A stretch of 64,000 nt of DNA. Source: Vanessa cardui. Its lineage: Eukaryota > Arthropoda > Insecta > Lepidoptera > Nymphalidae. Made by a program: the position numbers and the translations under genes. The notes under the pieces are model-generated. The model worked only from the letters and a program-made list of their open reading frames with translations, did no database searches and was not told where the DNA came from. This document shows positions 55,270 to 64,000 of the stretch, piece by piece. Where the stretch lies: NCBI RefSeq assembly GCF_905220365.1, contig NC_061138.1, positions 11,485,814 to 11,549,813 on the forward strand, read 5' to 3'. How positions within the stretch are numbered: position 1 is the first letter of the stretch; every line of letters starts with the position of its first letter.

Positions 55270-55765
55270 CATATTACAACTGAATTGATCCTTATTTTTA
55301 TAAACAAGCGCTCGAGTTCAACTTCGTATAAATATTCACAGAGCTGAAAGTTATTGAGTCGTTGCCGTACATAGGAATCTTTTTAGAGACGGAATTTAAG
55401 GCTTTAAGTGCATTTTAACAACTTAGTGAGCCGTGAAGCACTGTTTTTATTTACTAACAGTTCTATAAAATAGTTGAATTTTAGATTATTGGGTAATTTT
55501 AAAGGATTTTTTGGCATTGCAAGCAGTGTGACAACTCTTTTGTGTTGTTTTCGGATTAAGTGAACACTGTACTGTAAAAGGTTGTGTAAATTTATATGGA
55601 AAGACATACTTTTGACTTTTTGACAAATTTATGGTACTTCTTGACAAAATAGTTCCATATAAGATTTCGAAATATCGAGCTCCAACGGACAAATATAAAA
55701 CATGGTAAATATCCCGTAATGAATAACTGTAAAATAGTTCCATCCGATTAAATAAAATTAAAGTA
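55270..55765. other. AT-rich stretch with a foldback-family remnant
   Basis: 55660-55720 (TTCGAAATATCGAGCTCCAA, CATGGTAAATATCCCGTAAT) belongs to the palindromic family. The minus open frames at 55404-55743 have no family support. Confidence 0.4.
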
Positions 55766-55769
55766 AAGT

Positions 55770-55950
55770 GACAGCCTATAAATAGGCTATTACTGGACCT
55801 AAGCCATTCCCTACCTTTGATAAAAAAAATATTTTTAACTAATTTGAAGGCCGCAATTCATCATCACGACATTTTCCTTCACTATCGAGCAGGAGATGAA
55901 TTGAAAACAAAAATTAAGCCCATATTAATTCAGTGTTGCTTGGTTAGGAA
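55770..55950 (-). repeat. Decayed Metulj-like SINE
   Basis: ACAGCCTATAAATAGGCTAT, TTTTCCTTCACTATCGAGCA and AATTAAGCCCATATTAATTC follow the SINE in reverse with many changes. Confidence 0.55.
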
Positions 55951-56179
55951 CATAACTCTTAAATGATTTCATAGATAGTCGCTATTTTACTTCTGATGTA
56001 ATCCTAAAGTAATAAGTATATAAGAACACAAGACAGCTTGTGTTGAAACAAAGCTTGCTGTTTTCGGTAATAACCACAAGTCCGCGAGTAATATTCGGAG
56101 CATCTGTGCCATAAATTGTGACGTTCCGATTATTTTACGAAAAAAGGGTCGGGAAAAATAACATTCCATATTATATTAA

Positions 56180-56435
56180 CTAGTGACCCGCCCCGGCCTC
56201 GGACGGATCAATGATACGACATCACAGTAGAAACTTCTAAAATTATCAGTGTTTCTTTACTACATCACTCATCACAATCATCCATGTATCATATATAAAA
56301 GCCTTCTTCTCGAATCACTCTATCTTTTAAAAAAACCGCATCAAAATCCGTTGCGTAGTTTTAAAGTTTTAAGCATACATAGGGATATAGGGACAGAGAC
56401 GACTTTGTTTCATACTATGTAGTGATAATTACGTG
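56180..56435 (-). mobile_element. Helitron-like element, second family, well preserved
   Basis: On minus it ends GGCCGGGGCGGGTCACTAG with T beyond (CTAG at 56183-56180). The body has CTCGAATCACTCTATC, ACCGCATCAAAATCCGTTGC and GGGACAGAGACGACTTTG. Confidence 0.65.
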
Positions 56436-56439
56436 TAAC

Positions 56440-57655
56440 TTCCCGAAAAAATCTCACTGATAAACCAAGTTATTTCTGATAACGAGAGGGTTAATTAAAA
56501 CCTATTCCACTACGCTGCTTCAATTAGGTAGATATTTGGCCGATTTTCATCCAATATCTGGAATTTTGGCATTGTGTAATCATTATAAAAATCTAAAGAA
56601 AATAAATATAAAATGTATTGCATTATACAATAAATAATTGCAAATTTATATGTATATCTTTACTTTATTATAATTCTTCATAAACTAGTATAGTTATATA
56701 CTTGTATGTTTGTTTTTTATATGTGCCTTCTATTGGCGCGCCTTGGGGGTAAGGCTGACTCGTTTGCTTAACGGGAAAGTGCTTACCTATGTTACTATAA
56801 ATTCTTTTAAATTTCAAGACAAAACTCTAAGATGGAGTCACAGTGGAATACTAGAGGGACAGTAGAACATAACGGTTCTGTATACTACGCAAATGATTCT
56901 CGTTTGCCAGTACATATAAAATGAGTTTAAAAAAAGAAATAAATTTAAATATGGAAGCAATCATGTTATAAAATTATTCTTCAAATAATTGAAACTTTCC
57001 GACCATTTGTGTGTTCACTTATTTTGAGTTTGAATTTATTTTAAATTTCGAATTCTTTATGTTCGAATATCAAGTGTTGCCATAGCGGAAACTTTACAGA
57101 CGTTTTCGATTTCTTGACGATTCCGGGAAGTGACCGAGTGTACGGATGTTGAGCAACATGGCAGCTCTATATTAAAATGCTGTTGGTATTACTGGATATC
57201 AAGAGTACAAGATGAATATATTCATTACTATATGTTTTTATAATATTGACGGCCAACACCGGCGAATAGACGTTTTAAGAAATAGTCACTATTTATAGAG
57301 TCAATGCCATCAACCTTGAGAGTTAAGACGTTTTACCCAAATCATTACTATTATCTATATCATGATAGATACTGGAACTATTAGAAAAAGTGAATGTTAT
57401 GGGTTAAAACAGGGTAAGTACCACTGTTGCATTTGTCCAATTTGTGGTTGTAATTCTGTCTGGTGGGTGGCGTTAAAGATTGTATTTGGATGTTTGATGA
57501 AATTGCACCGGCTGAGTTCTCAGTTAATCTTTAAAGTTGAATTTCTTTAGGCTTTTCCAGATGAATTCTTCGTCTCGAATATTTAAGAAGAAAAAAACTG
57601 GTCTCTAAATTGACACAATCTTATAAGACCTGACAACCATTGCATAATTACATAA
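56440..57655. other. Stretch without recognised gene
   Basis: It includes GGCGCGCCTTGGGGGTAAGG near 56735 and a CATCTTAGTTCCCAA-family fragment near 57245-57340. The plus open frame at 57362-57550 resembles repeat-derived sequence. Confidence 0.35.
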
Positions 57656-57659
57656 ATGT

Positions 57660-57886
57660 GTATAAAGCAAAGTCACGTACCGCTGTCTGTCCCTTGTATG
57701 CTTAGATCTTTAAAGTTGCGCAACAGATTTTGATGCGGATTTTTTATTAGATAGGGTTTTTTGAGAAGAAGGTATAATATAATACATGGAAAATATCGTA
57801 AAGAAACACTGATAATCTTAGAAGTAATATATTTAATTTTAGGATCAGTATTTATCCGTGCGAAGCCGGGGCGGGTCGCGTAGCTT
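57660..57886 (+). mobile_element. Helitron-like element, second family
   Basis: Body words TTAGATCTTTAAAGTTGCG and GAGAAGAAGG; end GCGAAGCCGGGGCGGGTCGC followed by GTAGC, so CTAG has decayed. Confidence 0.6.
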
Positions 57887-57889
57887 AAT

Positions 57890-59100
57890 ATAAACTTACA
57901 TTTAGGACAAAATCGTAATTCGTCTACAAATTCAAAGTCGAAATGTCATAAGTGACGTTGCATGTAACCAGCATTCTTTACCTGTAACGGTCACTTCAAA
58001 TGTCACGTACAGAAATTCCAATTCGAAATTCGAATTTATTGCAGCAGTCTGTCGTTCGAATTTCGTATCGAATAAAAATCGACTGACGTAGCGATAAAGA
58101 TTACGATTCGAATTTTAAATTACAGTCCGTTGTCATAGCTATTCATTGACAGTTCTAAATTGTTAATATTGCACTATCGAACAGATACTTTTCAAGCTTA
58201 TCAGATAGGGAAGCGAGTGAGAAGGTCGAAGCATGGCTCATTGGTTACTGATTTATTACGCTTGACAAAACAAAACGATATTGCGTCTAAACATTATCGA
58301 CAATTTTAATCTGAAATGCTTTTAGTTGAAATTAATTGGGAGTGAATATCAAGGGAGTTAGCCATTGAACGGAATTTAATCGATTCTAATATTAACATCG
58401 ATTAAACGAAATAAATTGGCTACTAAGCAAATCCGATTATTAGGAAAAGAAAAGTACTAAATACTAAAACTAGAAGTCACATTAGGAAAAAAAAATACAG
58501 TGTATTCATTTTAGTGTTTACGTGTATTAAAGTTTTTTTTTAATTTGATACACAAATATAAGTTCTATATATCGTTTTAAAATAATTTTCTAAGAGTTGA
58601 TGACTGTATTCTATTAATATTATTTATTTAAATATTTGTTTTTCTTTTTTTTTATTTGATTACTATGACCGATCATTGCAACTTTGGCGTCCGTAAAATT
58701 AAAAAAAAAAATTATAATCAAACTAAAGGAAGTATCTACTGCATAGAATACATCATAAAAGTTTAAAGTGTACAAGATAAAACTTGGGCATTTGAGAAAA
58801 TGAAACAGACACACGAGTGACAAAACTTTGTATGTAATTTATTGTTATCTCAAATATTTCTTTACAAAAGTTTACACCAACTTCTTGTTAAAACATATTT
58901 GTAACAATGACACAATAACAATTGATTATTAAATTACAATAAAGGAACAAGATATTTCAAAATTCCTTCAAAAATGATAAATTTACATTTTGTGTGCAAT
59001 ATTGTACCACCAAACACCAATATTATGTACTGTTAAGTTCCGATGTGAAGGATGACCCAGTATAATGATGTACCAAGGTTGGTGGTAGATTGATGATGAA
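57890..59100. other. AT-rich stretch, nothing recognised
   Basis: No exon is visible. Near 59040-59100, ACCAAGGTTGGTGGTAG recalls the CATCTTAGTTCCCAA family. Confidence 0.35.
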
Positions 59101-59290
59101 AGGAATTGTTAATCTATATTATATTATTAATACGAAAGTAACTTTGTTTATTGCTCTTTCACAGCCAAATTACTGAACTGAATTTGATGAAATTTATTAC
59201 GAAGCAAGTTTGAACTTCAAAGGACAAGCTTATTGCTAATACCTGATAACTAACCCTTAAAACGTAAACGCCGTATGAAAACTTTAATTT
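59100..59290 (+). repeat. Helitron-like third-family body fragment
   Basis: AAATTACTGAACTGAATTTG and ACGAAGCAAGTTTGAACTTC match the element at 63310-63464 (CTGAGCCGATTTGACGAG, AGCAAACTTGAAATCC). Confidence 0.45.
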
Positions 59291-59374
59291 CAAATAGTGC
59301 ATATCTCTATATCATATCCATAATTTGTCGCTGATAACCGTTGGGTAAAACGTTTTATAGAGTGAAGACCGCGT

Positions 59375-59541
59375 CTCGGCAAACGTAGTATAGGACGTCC
59401 TCGGGCACGGTGGAGTGACGACTTATGCAAGACGGCTGGCAGGAGCTGGATGCGAGTAGCCCAAGAACGATCAGTGGCGTGCAATTGGAGAGGCCTATGT
59501 CCAGCAGTGGACGGAAATGGGTTGATTAATTGATTGATTGA
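59375..59541 (+). mobile_element. LINE ORF2 C-terminus with (TTGA)n tail
   Basis: The translation RPRARWSDDLCKTAGRSWM, then RVAQERSVACNWRGLCPAV, is the typical end of a non-LTR ORF2 (R/P-rich, WSDD, WMR-AQ-R, W--LG-A). It is followed at once by TTGATTAATTGATTGATTGA. It is severely 5'-truncated. Confidence 0.7.
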
Positions 59542-59544
59542 TAT

Positions 59545-60985
59545 GTCTATGGTATTACTATTAAATTAAATAAAAAATAAAAAACTTTTGTTACTAACGT
59601 TACATTACATCAATATGAATATTTCAATATATTTATAACATCTATTTATACATCGTAAAAGGACTATAGCAATCGAATGATGTTACTATATTAGATGAAT
59701 ATAAAAAGTGTCATTTCATACATTTCAAAATAATAGTTTTAATTGTATGTTATATTCCCGTTGTGCATTGCAGGTTTCTTAAACGTTTTTAATTAAATTC
59801 GAATAGTTTAATTTCAAATATTCCCGCAATAAGTTAACCTATTTCAATATTGGCCGGGCACCAAGTTTTCGTAACGACTCTAGGCTAGATTCTGGCCAAG
59901 CTTTTATACCTATTGTTTCTCAATTGTATAAATTTGTGGCTTAGGTATCGGTTACTTCATACACGTTAATTCCTTGAATTGTTTAAATTTATACTTATTA
60001 CTATTATACGTATATATATAGAAACAATAATTGTTTAAACAAGAGAAGAAAAGTTAAATTCATAACACTGAGTTTCCTGCTCTAAAAAGTCAATAGTCAA
60101 TACATCCTGCTTGGGGCCTTCTTAGGAAATCCGCAGATATTTTATAACTTTGCCTATCTAAAGAGAAAACAACGACACAAAATTATGTAGATGATAAAAA
60201 GCGTCTAGCTGTTTGTACTTATTTACTTTCAGTAGCATACATTATATAAATTAAATTATATTTAATTAACATTTGTATTTCGAAATTTTATACTACGTTG
60301 CGCATGAGATGTGTCTTTATAAACACGAATAGACACATAATTATCACTGTAGTTCTTGTAATGATTTTTAAACCTACAATGTTTGTATAAGATCAACGTG
60401 TTTTAACTTCTTTCAGCTCTTTGCTTAATTGACAATAATTACTAAAAACTAAAATAAATACGTCATTTGAAAAAGTTTAAGCAAGTTATTTATAATAATT
60501 TTCAGACAACAGTTGTCATTACTGCATGAAAACAAACTAAAATCAAAACTATAAGTTTTGTCAGAACTACATCTAATATTCAAAGATTGTCGCAAACTTC
60601 AGACAGTATTACCATACAGAATTATTATTTAGGTAAGACTGAGGCCGCCAAACGAAACTATAGATTGATAGGCACGTTTCGGACCCTCGTACAACCTACC
60701 CTCTACGTGTTCGTTACGTGCTTAGAATATACCATAACACTTTTCCCTTAAACTGTTGTAGCTTTCGCCCGAAGACGAATAAAATGTTGTTCGACGACCC
60801 TAATGAACTTGCCTTCCTAATAGAATTTACTTTAACTCTTGTTAATTTGTTAGCTATTCACAATCCACAAATAATCTGACTAAAATAAATATTTATATAT
60901 CAATAGATTAGTTTGTAGTTGAGCTTTGAGTCTAAGACTCTTTTTAAATATGTAAGATCATCATGTATATTATATTTTATAAATT
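59545..60985. other. AT-rich stretch, nothing recognised
   Basis: No gene or named repeat is visible. Confidence 0.4.
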
Positions 60986-60987
60986 AA

Positions 60988-61235
60988 CTAGCGACCCACC
61001 CACCCAGGCTTCGCACGGGTGCAATACTGATACTAAATATACTACAGACTTTTTTTATTTACGACATCACAAGAAACTTCTAAAATTATCAGTGTTTTAT
61101 GTGTGTTGTTAACCTTTCTCTCGAATCACTATCTATTAAAAAAACCGCATCAAAATCCATTGCGTAGTTTTAAAGATTTAAGCATTCATAGGGACAGAGA
61201 AAGCGACTTTGTTTTATACTATGTAGCGATTTAAA
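60988..61235 (-). mobile_element. Helitron-like element, second family
   Basis: The minus strand ends GTGCGAAGCCTGGGTGGG, GTCGCTAG with T beyond. The body is near-identical in order to 56180-56435. Confidence 0.65.
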
Positions 61236-61416
61236 TATAATTAAGTAGTGTTTGTACACCGATGTTTGTTTGTACACTTAGTCTATATTTTTAGGCCAAA
61301 ATTTTATCACCTCTATAATGTAAGTCGTCAATAAATTATGTTGGATGATTGATTGATGATTATTAATTTGATCACCTGTATTTTATAATTAGACTTATTT
61401 TGATATAGATATAGAT

Positions 61417-61698
61417 GGTCCAGTGGTTAGACCGCGTCTTAACCGATGATTTTTGGGTTCAAACCCAGTAACTATAAATATGTTCTTAATTTGTGATTAT
61501 AATTCATCTCGTGCTCGGCGGTGAAGGAAAACATTATGAGGAAACCTGCATGTGTCTAATTTCATCGTAATTCAGCCACATGTGCATTCCACTGACCCGC
61601 ATTGGAACAGCGTGGTGGAATATGTTCCTAACCCTCTTCTTAATGGGAGAGGAGGCCTTAGCCCAGCAGTGGGAAATTTACCGGCTGTTACTTTACCT
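61417..61698 (+). repeat. Metulj-like tRNA SINE
   Basis: ATGGTCCAGTGGTTAGACCG, GGGTTCAAACCC B box, full body, end CCGGCTGTTACTTTACC. The plus open frame at 61552-61752 is inside it. Confidence 0.88.
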
Positions 61699-61713
61699 TT
61701 TACTTTATTAATA

Positions 61714-61716
<3 letters not shown>

Positions 61717-61754
<38 letters not shown>

Positions 61755-61763
61755 ATCTAATAA

Positions 61764-61820
<57 letters not shown>
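61717..61820. repeat. (TA)n microsatellite interrupted by AATAATCTAATAATCTAA
   Basis: Two (TA)n blocks of about 15 and more than 20 units flank a short interruption. The sequence after the second block (TTAGATTATTAG) mirrors the interruption, making a long self-complementary tract. Confidence 0.9.
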
Positions 61821-61823
<3 letters not shown>

Positions 61824-62140
61824 TTATTAGTAGGGTAGAGTTTTGTAATCATACTTTCGCAAATATAAAGACTTCAAAACATCTTAATTCAAATTCACGC
61901 TAAGTCCCAAATAGTAAATCTACCAAAATTTACCAAAATACACGTCTACCAGATCCAGATTAGTGCTAAGAATTTAGAAAGCCAATTTAAATACCTCGAG
62001 CTCCGTAATATATGAAATTACGTACTACAGAGAAATCAAAATAAATTGGTATATATTCGTCATCGGGTAATCGTGATCAAGATTAATGATTAAATACACC
62101 AAACCATAATTTGCTTCATCTTATTTTTTTTTATGGAATA

Positions 62141-62580
62141 GTTTGGCGGACGAGCATATGGGCCACATGATGGTAAGTGGTCACCATCACCCAAAGACAA
62201 TGACCAAGACAATGACTAGAAATAAGATAGACGTATAAATATTAACTATTCCTTACATCGTCAATGCGCCAACAACCTTGTGACTAAGATGTAATGTCCC
62301 TTGTGTCTGTAGTTACACTGGCGCACTCATTCTTCAAACCGGAACACAACAATACTGTGTAGATACTGTTGTAGCGGTAGAAATGTAATGTATGTGTATG
62401 TAATGTTGTCTTAAATTTTAGTCTACCCGTGACCACGAACGCTGTAAAGTGCTCGAAACGTCGGGATGCCAAAAATAATTAATATACGCGATTCAAATCA
62501 GTTATAACTAGTTTTATTTCAATCTGATGAGTGGGTGGTACCTACCCAGGCGAACTTGCACAAAGCCCTACCACCAAGTA
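62141..62580 (+). repeat. CATCTTAGTTCCCAA-family dispersed repeat with internal insertion
   Basis: GCGGACGAGCATATGGGCCAC, GGTAAGTGGTCACCATCACC and AAGATGTAATGTCCCTTGTG occur at its start and GATGAGTGGGTGGTACCTAC, CACAAAGCCCTACCACCAAG at its end. About 130 bp from 62390 (with CTCGAAACGTCGGGATGCC) appear inserted between. Confidence 0.65.
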
Positions 62581-62584
62581 ATTT

Positions 62585-63305
62585 GCTTAGAAATAATTAG
62601 GTAGATTTTATAGCCTATCTGCGTGTATTATAAACATATTAATGACTAAATTATAATTTGTATTGAGCCACATTTACAATTTAACGCAACAGTCAAATTA
62701 ATCGTTAATGAAATGATCGTTACGAAAACCGCTTATTAGCTTGAATTTGCGCAAATATTCATATTTATATTTAAATATTTTTAAATACTACTAAGAAATC
62801 ATCACATTTTTGGTACCTAAATTTTTAAACAATATGTATATTTTTTATCTGTCAAATTAAATGTACTACGTCTTGAAAAAAATGTACTAATTTTACCTAA
62901 ACTAACCTAAAATGATTATATCTCAAATTTTGCGGTATAATCATTTTGCTAACATTGTTGCCATTTATCATTATCGTTTGTTCAATCGATGTTTAATTAA
63001 CATACAAATTCAACTATCTCACTCACACTAACTATGAAAGACAAGGAACATCGTGAATATATCTCAAGGAAAATTTACCCTTTAGCCGACTACAAAAAGG
63101 AAGCTCTTATTTTCATTTCTTAATTTAAAAGGTAATTTTTTTTTATTTTTGTTGTTAGATGATACCTGTGTAATTTATGGAGCGATTTAAAAAAATCCTT
63201 TTTACTAGAAATTTTCTTCTAACTTCAGATTAGTCTCATTCAAATTTAAAAGAAAATCCAACTCAAATGGTGACTTATTTTTTCATAGTTCGAAAGAAAT
63301 AAGTT
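62585..63305. other. AT-rich stretch with a MITE fragment
   Basis: AGCCGACTACAAAAAGGAAG at about 63083 is a degraded AACCGACTTCAAA-type end. Nothing else is recognised. Confidence 0.35.
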
Positions 63306-63309
63306 GATT

Positions 63310-63464
63310 ATATAATCTTATTGGTTAGACCAAACTGCTGAGCCGATTTGACGAGATTTAGTATGAAGCAAACTTGAAATCCAAGAAAGAACATAGGATT
63401 ATTTTTGCCTAAAACATGACAACCAATACTCTAAAACGCAAGCGAAGCCGCGGGCGACTACTAG
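63310..63464 (+). mobile_element. Helitron-like element, third family
   Basis: It ends ACGCAAGCGAAGCCGCGGGC, GACTACTAG with T beyond (CTAG 63461-63464). The body has TGAGCCGATTTGACGAGATT. Confidence 0.55.
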
Positions 63465-63573
63465 TAGATATATTGATTCAGCGATTTAAACGTTAAGACA
63501 GAACAGTAACAAACATAATTTTCATTTATAATATTAATACATATGTAATATCGGCTTATATTTTTAAAGTCGG

Positions 63574-63752
63574 CCGCCTGCCTGATACTAACCCTCCTTG
63601 GGAATACTATCGTGGTGGTTTACCCGCCACTGTGCGGGTGGCCCAAGTGCAGGTGATTTGCACTGGGCCCTAATATAAACCCTCAGTCGCCTCTTACGAC
63701 ACCCACGGGTAGAGTTGAGGAGGTCCTATTCTAAATCGGGACCACACGGAAA
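63574..63752 (-). repeat. Dispersed lepidopteran repeat (CGCCTCTTACGACACCCACG)
   Basis: CAGTCGCCTCTTACGACACC and AAATCGGGACCACACGG are phrases common in lepidopteran interspersed repeats as I know them. There is no coding capacity. Confidence 0.5.
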
Positions 63753-63885
63753 ATATAGAGGTAGAGGACGACCAAGGAAACGATGGATGGATTGTGTGAA
63801 AGACGATATGGCTAGAAAGAATGTTACTTGTGAGATGACGTCTGACAGAAAAGTATGGAAGGAGAAGACATGATGCGCCGACCCC
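63753..63885 (+). mobile_element. LINE ORF2 C-terminal remnant
   Basis: The translation GRGRPRKRWMDCVKDDM, then KNVTCEMTSDRKVWKEKT, stop, CADPK matches the usual last residues of a non-LTR ORF2. A related remnant lies at 484-620 on the other strand. Confidence 0.65.
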
Positions 63886-63929
63886 AAATAAAATTGGAAT
63901 AAGGGCCTGCCCTTATTCCAATTTTATTT
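63886..63929. repeat. Perfect 21-bp inverted repeat, 2-nt loop
   Basis: AAATAAAATTGGAATAAGGGC at 63886-63906, CT, then its exact reverse complement at 63909-63929. The left arm is the natural 3' tail of the LINE remnant just before it. Confidence 0.88.
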
Positions 63930-64000
63930 ATATCAATCTCCTGAGATTGAATGACATATGTAATATGTACTTATATACTCATATGCATTTCAATCATTCA

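Noticed and set aside
41000..64000. Search for GTPase-domain exons downstream of the 40.5-kb exon
   Set aside because: I found no GxxxxGKS-type or other GTPase motif exon on the plus strand by eye; remaining exons are probably outside the window.
1..64000. CRISPR array, rRNA genes, bacterial-type operons or an organised novel defence system
   Set aside because: No regularly spaced repeats, no rRNA-like sequence and no clustered unknown genes; the repeats are dispersed eukaryotic transposable elements.

Overview
This window comes from a nuclear genome of an insect, almost certainly a butterfly or moth (Lepidoptera). The evidence is AT-rich DNA with long introns, two tRNA-derived SINE families of lepidopteran type, many Helitron-like ends (CTAG followed by T), non-LTR retrotransposon debris, a piggyBac-like insertion, and two genes for beta-1,3-glucan recognition proteins (betaGRP/GNBP family), innate immune sensors known in insects. 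Assignment to a nymphalid-type butterfly is only an impression from the Metulj-like SINE. Layout, left to right: (1) 484-2725 holds a LINE tail remnant and an apparently end-to-end, internally deleted Helitron. (2) 2805-8024, minus strand, is an 8-exon gene for a divergent betaGRP paralogue of 444 residues. (3) 8959-20550, minus strand, is an 8-exon gene for a canonical betaGRP of 486 residues. I assembled both by hand from splice sites. The seven intron phases are identical (1,1,0,2,1,1,0), so they are a head-to-tail tandem duplication. (4) 20.6-34.7 kb is repeat-rich. It includes a candidate small secreted protein gene (23674-24069) and a broken RT/RNase H LINE (25825-28382). (5) 34.8-39.4 kb is a nearly complete LINE with endonuclease and reverse transcriptase, split by a 1.3-kb piggyBac-like element with TTAA duplications. 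(6) 40.4-41.0 kb is a GC-rich, CpG-rich island carrying the first coding exon (40518-40944, plus strand) of a separate host gene. It may be an RGK-type small GTPase; its other exons must lie beyond the window. (7) 41-64 kb has no further exon that I can recognise. It holds truncated LINEs, SINEs, Helitron-like elements and foldback repeats, and is probably the long first intron of the 40.5-kb gene or intergenic DNA. Functionally, the two betaGRP genes encode secreted proteins with an N-terminal glucan-binding domain (CBM39) and a C-terminal GH16-like domain without the catalytic acids. In this family, binding of fungal or bacterial beta-1,3-glucan starts the prophenoloxidase and Toll serine-protease cascades. 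The divergent copy has a shortened binding domain and no proline-rich hinge, which suggests a changed role. I found no CRISPR array, rRNA gene, intact tRNA gene or multi-gene novel system. The most interesting non-obvious signal is a covarying stem-loop in the 3' tails of several related LINE copies.
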